64,000 nucleotides of DNA from Sorangiineae bacterium NIC37A_2 (lineage in GTDB: Bacteria > Myxococcota_A > Polyangia > Polyangiales > Polyangiaceae), in NCBI GenBank assembly GCA_002085155.1, contig NASX01000006.1, forward strand, positions 62,001 through 126,000. Reading direction: 5' to 3'. Below are positions 9,029 to 17,692 of the stretch, piece by piece (the first letter of the stretch is position 1; each line of letters begins with the position of its first letter). The notes below the pieces were generated by a model that worked only from the letters and a program-made list of their open reading frames with translations, was not told where the DNA came from and ran no database searches. Both the position numbers and the translations under genes were made by a program.

Positions 9029-11599
9029 TCAGAGCTCGATCTCCACCTCGATGGGCACGCCGACCTGGTTGGCGACCGGCGTCCAGATGTCCACGTCCGC
9101 GGCGTCGGTCTCGATGGAGACGATGAGCGCGTACCGGGCGCCCTTGTCGCTGCGGTCGCGCTTCTTCTGCTCCTTCCACCAGCCCGTGACCGGATAGACC
9201 GCGATCATGCCTCGCTCGGCGAGGTCCGCCGCTGTGCAGTCCACCAGAAGGTCCGAGTGGATGGAGCCACGATCACGGGCCCGCGGCCCGAGATACCAGC
9301 CGTCGTTGTCCGAGCCCGCGACCGGTCGGTCCTCGTCCTCGTCCATCGCTTGCTGGTTGAGTCGCTTCCTGAACTCGTCGTGGGATTCAGCTGCACCGCG
9401 AACTTCGAATCGGAGCCCGTGCGACTGGTAGCGGTGCTTGGTCTGCCAGCCACGCCGGCCAGGGTTCGGCTCGACGAAGTACGACAGCGTGACACGAAGC
9501 CGGACCTTCGCGTCGCCAAGGCCCGCAAGCACGTCCTTGGGCCACGGCAGATCATGGATGTGGATCTCCCGCATCTTGCCGTCTTCGAAGGGGCGAATCG
9601 AACCTTGGGCGACAAGGGTGATCGCGTCCGCCGCGCTTCGCAGCGCGCGGTCGAGACTCGGGACACCAAAGCCGTACCGTTGAACGAGCCGAGCGCGCGC
9701 TGTCTTGTTCGGCGCGGCATCGAAGTGGCCCATCATCGTGGGCGTCCACCGGGCCGAGTGAACGACCAGCGCCCGAACCGTCTCTGGCCAAAGGTCGGGG
9801 TAGCTGGCCGAGATCTCGGCGCAGATCCGTGCGGCCTGCGCTGTCGCAGCGCTCGTCGCCCACGTCGTGACCAGCGGCTTGTCGCTCGGTTTGAAGTAGG
9901 TCGTGAGGAGACAGAGGTCGTCGCAGAGCCAGGGAATCGAGACGTCCCCGTTGGCGTCATGCACGATGTTGCCGCCCTCCATGACGATGTCGGGTTTGAT
10001 CGGCCACTTCGGCTGGAACGTCATCGATGTGGTGCTCCACGGCGACAGCTCGCCCGCCTTCGCCACCGGTGAACGGGATGCGAACTCCGGGTGTGTGATG
10101 ACGACCTTCTCGGTGTACGCCCCAACCGTGAGTGCGTTCCACGCCTGCGCGGGATCGTGAACCGGCTCCGTCTCGCTTCGCGCGAGATGATCGCGGTCGA
10201 GTTTCGAGTCGTCGACGTTTCCCGCGCTGACGACGAAGAGGCGCTGATGGGGGTCTTCCCCGTCGTCGAGGTACACGAGCCCCTTGTCCGAAGGATCGAA
10301 CGATCGTCCCGCTGCTAGCGCGTCGATGGCAGACGACCACGATGTGGGTCTTCCCCGGTCCCTCGAGTCGCGCGTGGTCACGGCCATGGAGAACACGCGG
10401 CGTCGAGTGGGCGCGTGGATCTCGGGGCGACTCGTCGCGTCTGCTGTGATCGCGCCGTAGAGGTCAGGGTCGTTCTCACCGTTGGGCGGCAGAATCTTCA
10501 CCGACTCGAGCGCATGCCGCAGCTCCACCTGTGAGTTGCCGGCAAGCAGCGGCACCAGGTCGCCGAAGAGCGCCAGGCCAGCCATCTCCGTGCCGTGGCC
10601 ATGATGGTCGTGGTTGCCCCAGGAAGGTTCGTATGCGTGGCAGTCGTCGGCCGGGAGGGAGCCCTCCAACAGCGGGTGCCCTCCGTTCACGCCGGTATCG
10701 AGAACGCACACGACGGGGGAGTCACCGCCCCCCTTGCGCTGAATTCGCCCAGCGAGGTCGAGCACCCATGCGGCCTGATCTTCCGCACCTTGCTCGACGA
10801 AAAACGTGGCCGGCTCTTTCGCGCGCTGGAGCTCGGCAATGTCGCCGAGGACGTCCAGCGACATCGCCAGGGTGCCGGCAGTGGTGTGCGCCAGCGTCAC
10901 GATTCGGTCGTCGAACTGCAGGCGCCGGTCGCCGAGGCGGATATTGGTCTGGGCTGCGAAATCGTGGAGGCGCTCGAGTTCTTTGCCGTCGGTGCGGCGA
11001 AGCCACACTTCCCACCAGATGGACTCGTCTGCGTCCGCTGGATAGGCCTCGTCTGCGTCGGTCCACAACCCGCGAAGGGCTGCCAGGCGGATGCTGGCGA
11101 CACGGTCGTAGGTGTTTTCGTGTCGGCGCTCGCGTTCAGCCTTTGGCGTCGTCAGTGCGTAGCGTTCCAACTGCTTGACGAAGTGAGCTACCTGCCCTTC
11201 GGGAACGAAGACCGCGGCACGTTGCTTGGCAGTCTTCGACTCGGAGTCGTCCTTGGGCTTATCGGTGTTGACCGCCACGACCTCGATGTGCCGGAGAGGG
11301 TCCTTCGCGCGCTTGTTCTCAAGAGAGCTGATGGCCAGATCCCAGCCCGGGAACGACTCGAACTCCAGGTAGAGGCCCGGCTGTGCACCGGTGACTTCGA
11401 CCGACTGGGTTGTTCTGCGCAGGGCCGCCGTGTCCCGAGCGCTTTCGAGCGCCTTGGTCAACGCGGCCGAGTGAGCCGGTCGCCCAGCCCCTGGTGGGCC
11501 GGGCGCCTTTGACGGGCCACCACCGCCATGCGGGGTGTACTTCTCGACGGTCGGATCGCCAGGGACGATGATGTGGCGTCGGTTCCGAGGGGATGCCAT
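9029..11599 (-). CDS. Subtilisin-like serine protease (S8 family) of an AAA-protease module
   Basis: The 856-residue protein has the S8 catalytic triad: Asp301 in VLDTGVNGG, His335 in HHGHGTEMAG and Ser583 in TWATSAATA. The oxyanion Asn is in VVSAGN near 461. The Ser motif is ATSAATA rather than the usual GTSMAAP, but the Ser is kept. No signal peptide is visible, so it probably acts in the cytoplasm. About 290 residues precede the protease domain and about 260 follow it. It lies 22 bp after the AAA+ ATPase gene and is surely cotranscribed with it. Such ATPase-subtilase pairs recur in bacterial genomes and in defence islands; the target is unknown. Confidence 0.9.
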   Translation of the reverse strand: MASPRNRRHIIVPGDPTVEKYTPHGGGGPSKAPGPPGAGRPAHSAALTKALESARDTAALRRTTQSVEVTGAQPGLYLEFESFPGWDLAISSLENKRAKDPLRHIEVVAVNTDKPKDDSESKTAKQRAAVFVPEGQVAHFVKQLERYALTTPKAERERRHENTYDRVASIRLAALRGLWTDADEAYPADADESIWWEVWLRRTDGKELERLHDFAAQTNIRLGDRRLQFDDRIVTLAHTTAGTLAMSLDVLGDIAELQRAKEPATFFVEQGAEDQAAWVLDLAGRIQRKGGGDSPVVCVLDTGVNGGHPLLEGSLPADDCHAYEPSWGNHDHHGHGTEMAGLALFGDLVPLLAGNSQVELRHALESVKILPPNGENDPDLYGAITADATSRPEIHAPTRRRVFSMAVTTRDSRDRGRPTSWSSAIDALAAGRSFDPSDKGLVYLDDGEDPHQRLFVVSAGNVDDSKLDRDHLARSETEPVHDPAQAWNALTVGAYTEKVVITHPEFASRSPVAKAGELSPWSTTSMTFQPKWPIKPDIVMEGGNIVHDANGDVSIPWLCDDLCLLTTYFKPSDKPLVTTWATSAATAQAARICAEISASYPDLWPETVRALVVHSARWTPTMMGHFDAAPNKTARARLVQRYGFGVPSLDRALRSAADAITLVAQGSIRPFEDGKMREIHIHDLPWPKDVLAGLGDAKVRLRVTLSYFVEPNPGRRGWQTKHRYQSHGLRFEVRGAAESHDEFRKRLNQQAMDEDEDRPVAGSDNDGWYLGPRARDRGSIHSDLLVDCTAADLAERGMIAVYPVTGWWKEQKKRDRSDKGARYALIVSIETDAADVDIWTPVANQVGVPIEVEIEL

Positions 11600-11621
11600 C
11601 GGTCAGCCTCCTCCTCGGGGG

Positions 11622-12608
11622 TTACGGATGCGTGCTGCGTCGTTCCTTGAGTGCGGTGACGAGCTCATCATTTCGGACCTTGGTGGTGTGCTCCAAGATC
11701 GCGTTCTTCGCTGCTTGCTCGCACGCATGAGTGATCTCGGCATGGCTGAGAGATTCGGCCGCTGCCGCCGCATCCGACCATTCGACTTCTGTGGTGTCCA
11801 ATAGGCCGAGCCGTGCCCGCATGACCTTGGTCGCGATCTCCTTCGACGGCAGCGCGTACTCGAGGACTGCATCGAAGCGGCGGAAGAGCGCACGGTCCAG
11901 CAGCTTTACGTGGTTCGTCGCGCCGATCACCAAGCTGTCCGAATCGTCCATCTCCAGGAACTGCAAGAACGAGTTCAGCACGCGCCGAATCTCGCCGACG
12001 TCGTTGGCGCCGCCGCGCTGTCCCCCGAGGGCATCGAACTCGTCAAAGAGGTAGACGCCGCGCGTCCCCTGAATCGCGTCGAAGACGAGGCGCAGCTTGG
12101 CGGCGGTCTCGCCCATGTACTTGGTGATCAGGCCGTCGAGTTGGATGGTGAACAGGGGAAGTCCCAGCTCTCCTGCCAATGCGGCCGCGGTCATCGTCTT
12201 CCCCGTGCCGGGCGGTCCCACGAGTAGAAGCTTCCGAAGCGGAGCGAACCCGTGCTCGCGAATGCGATCGCGCTGGCGCTGTTCGACGAGGACGCGATCG
12301 ATCCGTTGGTGGAGTTCGTCGTCGAGCGCCATGTCGGCGACGCGGGTCTTCGGGTAGCCGACCGTCAGGAGCCCCGCCAGCTCGCCTCTCGGCTGGGCCA
12401 TGGGGATGGGCTTCGGGCCCGGTGCCGAGGCTGCTGCCTTCGCTCGCTCCTTGGCGCGGTCTACAAGCTCTCGTAACTCTTGGGCAAACTTGCCATGCCC
12501 GTTTCGGGCCGCCTGGGCAGCAACCTGCATAGCGACGGCGTAGAAACGCGTATCGTCGCCCTCTGCGTGGCTCCGGATGAGAGCCTTGATTTGGTCTGCC
12601 TTGGCCAT
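11622..12608 (-). CDS. AAA+ ATPase partner of the S8 protease
   Basis: This is a 328-residue AAA+ protein of the CDC48/FtsH-like class. Walker A is VGPPGTGKTMTA, Walker B is YLFDEFDA, sensor-1 is IGATNH, and an arginine-finger region reads DRALFRRFDAVLEY. The N-terminal 90 residues are helical and likely bind a partner or substrate. The ORF track starts 30 codons earlier, but that stretch is odd in composition; ATG at 12608 (MAKADQIKALI) is preferred. It probably unfolds or presents substrates to, or gates, the downstream subtilase. The two genes form a compact two-gene unit. Confidence 0.9.
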   Translation of the reverse strand: MAKADQIKALIRSHAEGDDTRFYAVAMQVAAQAARNGHGKFAQELRELVDRAKERAKAAASAPGPKPIPMAQPRGELAGLLTVGYPKTRVADMALDDELHQRIDRVLVEQRQRDRIREHGFAPLRKLLLVGPPGTGKTMTAAALAGELGLPLFTIQLDGLITKYMGETAAKLRLVFDAIQGTRGVYLFDEFDALGGQRGGANDVGEIRRVLNSFLQFLEMDDSDSLVIGATNHVKLLDRALFRRFDAVLEYALPSKEIATKVMRARLGLLDTTEVEWSDAAAAAESLSHAEITHACEQAAKNAILEHTTKVRNDELVTALKERRSTHP

Positions 12609-12669
12609 CGTTCTCTCGGTCGGGGCTGTTCTACACTGAACATGCGCACTCGCTCCAGCACAGACCCCT

Positions 12670-13098
12670 TCAACCCCCAATTTTGCCTGAAAAGTCAAGC
12701 CGACGCACCTTCTTGCTGATCGGCTCGAGGACAGTGCGCCACATCGCCACCTGCTCCTCCCACACCAGGCTCTGCAGCACCCGCCGGAGGTCCTGCTCGG
12801 AGATCGGCTCGCGGCCAGGCAGCACCTCTAGGTGGAGGACGTCCTCCTGGATCGGCGGGGCCAGCAGCAGGTTCATCACCTGGGTGAGCCGGGCGCGGGT
12901 GAGGCCGTGGGCGCGGGCCACGTCGGCGTAGTCGCGGAACTCGCCGGCTTCGATCCGGGCTTCGATGTCGCGGGCCAGGGCGAGGAGCCGGGCAACACGG
13001 GCCGGGTGTGGAGTTCGCAGGCCCTCTTCGCGCTCGGCACGGCGGGTGGCTTGCCGGCGGTGGCGGGGCCGGAAGGCGATCTTCTCGATCTTGCTCAT
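12670..13098 (-). CDS. Serine-recombinase-associated HTH protein
   Basis: The 142-residue protein begins with a basic tail (FRPRHRRQATRR). A helix-turn-helix follows (DYADVARAHGLTRARLTQVMNLL), and then APPIQEDVLHLE, the arrangement seen in small proteins encoded just after large serine recombinases. Its ATG overlaps the recombinase stop by 4 bp. The expected role is DNA binding that helps recombination or its direction. Since the recombinase is broken, this gene may have no partner here. Confidence 0.7.
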   Translation of the reverse strand: MSKIEKIAFRPRHRRQATRRAEREEGLRTPHPARVARLLALARDIEARIEAGEFRDYADVARAHGLTRARLTQVMNLLLAPPIQEDVLHLEVLPGREPISEQDLRRVLQSLVWEEQVAMWRTVLEPISKKVRRLDFSGKIGG

Positions 13099-14070
13099 GG
13101 AGCGGTCGCCTCCTCTGCCGGGGCCGCTTCGCTACGTTCGGGGAAGATGTCGGGCAGCGGCGGCAGCTCGTCGGTGAGGTCGTGCAGGGTAATGTGCAGC
13201 TCGCTCTCGGGGACGTTTACGTCGACGCGCTCGATGAGCAACTTGACCAGGTCGCAGCGCTCTTCGGGCACGAGGACCTCCCAGACCTCGGAGAAGTTGC
13301 TCAGCAGGTCGAGGGCGCTCTGCACCCGGCCGACGGCGGCGCTCAGCCCCCGAAGGCGGTCGTCGAGCTCGTTGGCCTTGAGGCGCTGCTCGTCGAGCGC
13401 GAGCTCGACCTTGGCGAGCTGGTCCGAGACGGTGCTGCCCGCCTTGCCGCCGGACTCGCGCACGAAGGTGAGCAGCGAGGCGGCCTCCTTGCTCAGCTCG
13501 TCGATCTTCTTCTGGATGACGTCGCGTTCGAGGGCGATGGCGCGGCCCGACTGCTCCTTGCCCCACTGCAGGCTTCAGCGACGCCCTTCCAGTGATCCAC
13601 CAGTCGACGCTTTCATGATCCAGGGCGCCGCGGCGTAGGTCGTCGTCACGGCGGCGGAGGCGGCGCTTTGGTGATCCTGTCCGCCCGTCCACTTCCCCTT
13701 GCGACGGGCGCCGGCGATCTTGTCGCGCGTGCGCTCGCTGATCATCTCACGCTCGAACTCGGCGAAGGACATCAGCATGTTCATCGTCAGCCGACCCATC
13801 GCGTCGGCCGTCGAGAAGTTCTGCGTCACCGAGACGAACGAGGCGCCCGCCGCTCCGCGGCGCTCCATCACCTTCACGAAGTCGAGCAGCGAGCGCGAGA
13901 GGCGGTCGACCTTGTAGACGACGATGACGTCGACCTTACCCGCCTCGACGTCGGCCATCAGCCGGGTGAACGCGGGGCGGTCGATGTTCGCGCCGGTGAA
14001 GCCGCCGTCGTCGTAGCGCTCGTCGGATAGCTTCCAGCCAGGCTGGCGGTCGAGCTGGTCCAGTGATGGA
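13095..14070 (-). pseudogene. Large serine recombinase, doubly deleted
   Basis: Two pieces of one gene remain. From about 14070 to 13690 is resolvase catalytic-domain sequence ([59 protein letters not shown]). From about 13575 to 13095 is the C-terminal coiled coil and tail (KVELALDEQRLKANELDDRL). The N-terminal strand with the catalytic serine (YxRVS-type motif) is gone, its frame instead running into the abiEii 3' end. The recombinase domain and zinc ribbon between the pieces are replaced by about 115 bp of unrelated DNA. It cannot be active and is a relic of an earlier mobile element. Confidence 0.85.
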
Positions 14071-14075
14071 GGCCG

Positions 14076-14133
14076 GACTTCACTAAATTGGCCAACTTCA
14101 CCGGCGAGTGAAGCGGCTCCATTTAGTGAAGTC
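14076..14133. repeat. Nested inverted repeat at the abiEii/recombinase junction
   Basis: A perfect 13-bp inverted repeat, GACTTCACTAAAT at 14076-14088 and ATTTAGTGAAGTC at 14121-14133, encloses a second one, CTTCAC/GTGAAG at 14096-14113. The abiEii stop codon lies inside the right arm. The AT-rich arms stand out from the GC-rich surroundings. It could be a protein-binding site, a crossover site of the element that cut the recombinase, or an inefficient terminator; no U-tract follows. Confidence 0.7.
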
Positions 14134-15025
14134 GCCAGGTCCACGTCTCGGGCTCCCACGTCGCGTCGAGCCCGCCTGCGAGAACCGGGTTGAGGAAGGC
14201 CTGGGCCGCCTTGGTGACATCATCGAGCGTGGGCCAGGCAAGCTGATCTTCGCGCGCCATCGCCTCGTAGGGCGTGCGCCATGCCTCGATGGGGGAAGGC
14301 ACGGTAGCGGGCAGCGCGTGCGTCTTGCGGAACGCGAACGTCTGCTCGAGCGCCGCGCGCAGGCGCTTCGCGTCGATGGGCTGCGCAGTCGCCAGCAGAG
14401 CGATGTCGGGTAGATCTTTCACGCGCGAGTTCGGTCGCGTGCGCGGCATCGTGTACGCGTGCAGCTTCTCCGCGATGTGTGTCTCGATCGGGTAGAGCCT
14501 CAGCGTCGGCGGGGCGATGCCGGCGAAAGCGAGCACGTCCTCCGCGACGATGACCTCGGGCTCGCCCAGGATCGGATCGCCGAACGCGACATCGACACCG
14601 AAGGGCTGACCGTAGAGCTTGCCGGCGAGCTTGCACTCGGCGCGAAAGCGAAGCCCGTCGTACTGCATGCCGTCGTTCTGGATCTCCGGGTGGTCATCAT
14701 CCGGGACGACCTCGAAGGTCATGAAGTCGCCGAGGTTCTTGCGTCCCGCCTCTTGCAGCTTCGCGAGCACGTCGTCGGGTGAGCCCACCATGCGGAGGTC
14801 CACGTCCTTCGTGGTGCGCGCTCGTTCGAGGCGTAGCTCGAGGACGAGTCCTCCCTTCAGCGTGGCCGCGTCTCCGAGCACAAGGGCGATGCGGGCGAGG
14901 AAGCGATCGAAGACGAGGAGCTGACGCTTGCGCGCGAACTCGGCGCCCGTCGTGGCGGACGAGCGCAGGCGCTGCTCGAGCGCCTGCTTGAAGGCCTCGG
15001 GCGAGGCGTAGGTGCGAGGGGTCAT
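14123..15025 (-). CDS. abiEii: AbiEii/AbiGii-type nucleotidyltransferase toxin
   Basis: The 300-residue protein has the AbiEii pattern: [22 protein letters not shown] at about residues 59-80 (a GG/LR-TKDxDL nucleotidyltransferase core), a later DVAFGDP acidic segment, and [11 protein letters not shown]. AbiEii toxins are NTP transferases that block growth and can cause phage abortive infection. ATG at 15025 overlaps the antitoxin stop by 4 bp; the ORF track's start at 15610 reads the antitoxin out of frame. Its stop sits in the 13-bp inverted repeat. Residues look intact, so the pair is probably functional. Confidence 0.9.
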   Translation of the reverse strand: MTPRTYASPEAFKQALEQRLRSSATTGAEFARKRQLLVFDRFLARIALVLGDAATLKGGLVLELRLERARTTKDVDLRMVGSPDDVLAKLQEAGRKNLGDFMTFEVVPDDDHPEIQNDGMQYDGLRFRAECKLAGKLYGQPFGVDVAFGDPILGEPEVIVAEDVLAFAGIAPPTLRLYPIETHIAEKLHAYTMPRTRPNSRVKDLPDIALLATAQPIDAKRLRAALEQTFAFRKTHALPATVPSPIEAWRTPYEAMAREDQLAWPTLDDVTKAAQAFLNPVLAGGLDATWEPETWTWRLH

Positions 15026-15606
15026 TCTGCCAGGCCTCCGAACGGCTTGAGGGCGGTCTCGACCTCGGCGAGCTCTCCGCGCGTGACGAGGCCGCGCCGA
15101 AGCGCTTGCTGGGCGGCCTGCCGCAGCAGCTCCGGGGACAGGCCACTCTTGGCGCAGTCGCTGAGCGTGCGGCTGGCGCTCGTCGCGGGCACCGGGCCGA
15201 ACCACGCTCGTTCCTCGGGTGCGACGTCCGCGTGGTGGAGCACGACCCCGGCGGGAACGCGAAAGCGTCGCCGCCGCCAAGCCTCGGGTAGCGTGAGATG
15301 CACCTGGGCAGGCAGCACGTCGGAGAGTGCGTGGAGCGACAGCGCAGTCTGGTGTGAAACCACGCCCGCCTGCTCGGACCAGAGCCAGGCGGTGACCAGC
15401 TCTTCGTGCTCCCCGACCGGAAAGTGGACGAGCCGGTAGATCCCCCGCTGCGGCCGCGTCACGCGACCCGCGAGGATGTGCTTGCGGAGCAGGTGGGTGG
15501 AGTAGCCCGCCTCGGCGGCCTGCTTCGTCGTGACGTAGCCGGACTGACCAGCGGCGGTCTCGAAGAGCCGGTCCCAGTCCGGTCCTTTGGTTTCGGGCGT
15601 CGTCAC
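15022..15606 (-). CDS. abiEi: AbiEi-type antitoxin / autoregulator
   Basis: The 194-residue protein starts with the AbiEi winged-helix N-domain (LFETAAGQSGYVTTKQAAEAGYS, RPQRGIYRLVHFP) and continues with the C-domain (SHQTALSLHALSD, LHHADVAPEERAW). The family neutralises AbiEii and represses its own promoter by binding inverted repeats. I prefer GTG at 15606 because it starts just before the conserved domain and leaves the operator-like repeats upstream. ATG at 15660 is an alternative, while the track's 15807 start is unlikely. It overlaps abiEii by 4 bp. Confidence 0.85.
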   Translation of the reverse strand: MTTPETKGPDWDRLFETAAGQSGYVTTKQAAEAGYSTHLLRKHILAGRVTRPQRGIYRLVHFPVGEHEELVTAWLWSEQAGVVSHQTALSLHALSDVLPAQVHLTLPEAWRRRRFRVPAGVVLHHADVAPEERAWFGPVPATSASRTLSDCAKSGLSPELLRQAAQQALRRGLVTRGELAEVETALKPFGGLAE

Positions 15607-15617
15607 GCACAAAACGT

Positions 15618-15684
15618 AACCCTTGGTTCCCTTTTGTGCAAGACGAAGCCGGGCGGTCATCACGGTTGGGAACCCTGGGTTCCC
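15618..15684. promoter_or_regulatory. Operator-like repeats upstream of abiEi
   Basis: A perfect 8-bp inverted repeat with a 1-nt centre (GGGAACCC-T-GGGTTCCC) lies at 15668-15684. A weaker copy (AACC-CTT-GGTT) lies at 15618-15628. Both are followed on the plus strand by TCCCTTT[T/C]GTG. Paired sites just upstream of an AbiEi start fit the known autoregulation of this family by inverted-repeat binding. Actual binding here is inference. Confidence 0.6.
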
Positions 15685-15689
15685 TTTCG

Positions 15690-15866
15690 TGGAGCCCCGT
15701 CCCCCACGCGCCTCGCTGCCCGACGCCGGCAAGAAGGTCGCGTTCAAGCTGCTGACCGGCGATGACGAGCGGAAGCTGCCCGCGCTCCAGCGCTCGGCAC
15801 CCGACAAGCTGCTCTCGGCGGTGCTCGCCTACCGCGTGCTCGAGATCGACAAACGCCTTCCGCGCC
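15690..15866 (+). pseudogene. Fragment of a phage baseplate/tail-assembly-like gene
   Basis: One plus-strand frame reads GKKVAFKLLTGDDERKLPAL and then KLLSAVLAYRVLEID, an amphipathic pattern like small T4-type baseplate or tail-assembly proteins. No start with a ribosome site is seen, and the frame degrades after about 15866. I take it as a remnant of the same phage-derived cluster found at 38.5-45.2 kb. The family call is tentative. Confidence 0.35.
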
Positions 15867-15923
15867 TACGCCAACGCACGCGCTACGCGATCAGCCGAGC
15901 AGGCCGCCGCGAACGCGCGCTTC

Positions 15924-16085
15924 ATGGTGAAGTCGGTGAATAAGGACGGCTCGATCAGCCGCATGGCGCCGACCAGGAACGCCTGGAAGTACGACGCGTT
16001 CGCCACCGCCGAAGACGCGGAGAGGCGACGCGCCCAGCTCGAGGCGATGAACCCCGGGCACCGCTACGTGGTGGTCGCGCTGTGA
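15924..16085 (+). CDS. Small phage-type hypothetical protein (53 aa)
   Basis: A short frame (MVKSVNKDGSISRMAP, then FATAEDAERRRAQLEA) ends with a TGA that overlaps a GTG of the next frame by 4 bp. The protein is charged and amphipathic with no recognised motif. The frame extends upstream without a good start, so it may be the 3' part of a longer broken gene. It sits directly before the phage-type gene that is duplicated at 44.9 kb. Confidence 0.4.
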   Translation: MVKSVNKDGSISRMAPTRNAWKYDAFATAEDAERRRAQLEAMNPGHRYVVVAL

Positions 16086-16105
16086 GTAGTCCGAGGAGCA
16101 CCGCC

Positions 16106-16378
16106 ATGACGAAGACCGTGAGCCAGGGCGAGAGCCGCTACGGAACGCCCGAGCCGCAGATCGCGCTCCGCTTCCCCAAGGGCACCAGCTACCGCGTCGT
16201 GAAGGCCGCGCTCCACAAGCTCGCCACCGAGATCGAGCTGGCCACGCCCGCGGGCGAGCGCTGGTGCGTGAACACCGAGGACGAAAGCGAGAGCGGGCGC
16301 GTGTATCTCGAGCTCGCCGACGCGACGCCGGCCGAGGCCGCGCGCGGGATGGCGATGCTCGAGAAGGTCGCCATCTGA
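16106..16378 (+). CDS. Small phage-associated protein, copy A
   Basis: The 90-residue protein is nearly identical to the product of 44896-45195. Both contain VSQGESRYGTPEPQIALRFP and then ERWCVNTED and GRVYLELADATPAEAARGMA. ATG 16106 follows GAGGAG with 8-bp spacing; GTG 16082 is an alternative that overlaps the preceding stop. I do not recognise the family. At DNA level 95 bases (16118-16212) are identical to 44935-45029. Its context is phage remnants, so it probably belongs to the same prophage-derived cluster. Confidence 0.75.
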   Translation: MTKTVSQGESRYGTPEPQIALRFPKGTSYRVVKAALHKLATEIELATPAGERWCVNTEDESESGRVYLELADATPAEAARGMAMLEKVAI

Positions 16379-17200
16379 TCAGCCCCGCGCGTCGACGAGA
16401 GCCTTCGACAGCTCTCGCCAGACGCTCGTTGCCGAGCGCGGCAGCCTCAGCGTCGGCCCGACGGAGCCCGCCACAGATTCGAACAAGCGGCGCGTGTCGT
16501 CAGGCGAAAGCTTGAGCAGATCGATGATCTCGACGGTCCGGTTGATGATGCCCGGCGCGAGGAACGCGGTCTTCGGGTCGAAGGGAGGGAAGCGCCGCAG
16601 GAGTTCCGGGTCCTTGCTCCCTCCGCAGTTCCGAGGTCCGTTCAGGTCGAGCACTGAGACCTCGATGAGTAGACGGAGCGCGTCCTCGTGCTGCCCGCGC
16701 CGCGCGCAGGACTCTGCGAGGTTGAAACGGGCGTTCCGGTACAGCCCCCAGTTGAGTGCCTCGGCATGAGCGGCGGCGGCGCGCGCGAGATGCTGGGTGA
16801 GGACTTCGTCGGCGGTTGGAACGCGGCCGAGCTGGCCCTGAAGCGCGTGAACGAGCGCATCCAGATCGGCGTCCGAGACTCCCTCCTGCGTGAGCGTGAC
16901 CAGCGCGTCCTGCGCCTCGCCCTCGCGAGCGTGCGCCTCGGTGAGCAGCACCTTCGCGCCATCGAGTGAGCGCTTCCTCGAGTAGAAGACGGCGCTGCAC
17001 TTTGGGCAGGCGCGCTTTCGCTGCGGCATCTTCTCAAACGCGTGGCCGCAGTGCGGGCACGTCGGGGTCGTGACGCCGATGGCTGTGAGGACGATGCGCC
17101 ACGACGGGCCGCGCGCCACCGTGGCGCTGGCGGGAGTTAAGGCCGTACCCGATGCAGGCGTCCCTGAGAACGTCGCCTTCAGCTTGGCGAAGAAGCTCAT
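16379..17200 (-). CDS. Zinc-ribbon protein of unknown function
   Basis: The 273-residue protein has a four-Cys zinc ribbon at about residues 48-71 (CPHCGH, then CPKCSAVFYSR). A helical region with repeated Ala/Leu pairs (AHAEALNWGLYRNARFNLAESCARRGQHEDALRLL in two short blocks) suggests TPR-like helices. The ATG at 17200 overlaps the YggL-like stop by 4 bp, so the two are coupled. Its stop abuts the stop of the convergent phage gene with no gap. I cannot name the family; binding of nucleic acid or ribosomes is suggested only by the ribbon and by the partner. Confidence 0.75.
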   Translation of the reverse strand: MSFFAKLKATFSGTPASGTALTPASATVARGPSWRIVLTAIGVTTPTCPHCGHAFEKMPQRKRACPKCSAVFYSRKRSLDGAKVLLTEAHAREGEAQDALVTLTQEGVSDADLDALVHALQGQLGRVPTADEVLTQHLARAAAAHAEALNWGLYRNARFNLAESCARRGQHEDALRLLIEVSVLDLNGPRNCGGSKDPELLRRFPPFDPKTAFLAPGIINRTVEIIDLLKLSPDDTRRLFESVAGSVGPTLRLPRSATSVWRELSKALVDARG

Positions 17201-17529
17201 ACCGCCGGAGCCTCGTACCACGCGTCGCGAAGCTCACGCACTTCGTGACGAATCACAGCCGCGTCGCTCTTGAGGAACGCGGCAAGCATCGCGCGATCCT
17301 CGTCGGAGGCGCTGCCACGACCAGCGCGCGCGACGAACCCCTCGAACTTCCCGTCGTGCCCGCCGCCACCGCCGAAGGCGAGCTGGCGGCCCTCGACGGC
17401 GCTGATCCAGCGGTCGAGGAACGCATCGAACTCGATGGGCGAGAGCCCATCGCGCAGGTCGGCGAGCACCTCGAATCCGAGCTCCTGGAACTCGCCGATG
17501 CGCTTCTTCTTGCGGAGCCGCTTGTTCAT
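17197..17529 (-). CDS. YggL-like (DUF469) protein
   Basis: The 110-residue protein opens with MNKRLRKKKRIGEFQELGFE, the hallmark of the YggL/DUF469 family, some members of which bind the 50S ribosomal subunit. The middle (IEFDAFLDRWISAVEGRQLAFGGGG) also fits. The C-terminal 40 residues are extra (SASDEDRAMLAAFLKSDAAV). The track start at 18003 reads antisense through the next gene; ATG 17529 is clear. A 160-bp gap separates it from the divergent DUF262 gene, so a divergent promoter is likely. Confidence 0.8.
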   Translation of the reverse strand: MNKRLRKKKRIGEFQELGFEVLADLRDGLSPIEFDAFLDRWISAVEGRQLAFGGGGGHDGKFEGFVARAGRGSASDEDRAMLAAFLKSDAAVIRHEVRELRDAWYEAPAV

Positions 17530-17692
17530 CGGGCGTCGACGGTACCAGGAGCGCGCCCCCTCGACGAGCTGCGGCTGCTGGCTCGATTGGGCTACCAGCC
17601 ACGCCGCCGACCGGAGCACGCGCTGGTGTTCCCGGCGTACGCCATGAGGTATTGTCGGATGCTCGCGGCGAGATCGCCCACGCTCGGCATCC

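Noticed and set aside
13132-13692. 186-residue minus-strand ORF linking the two recombinase pieces
   Set aside because: Arg/Ala-rich frame out of register with both recombinase fragments.
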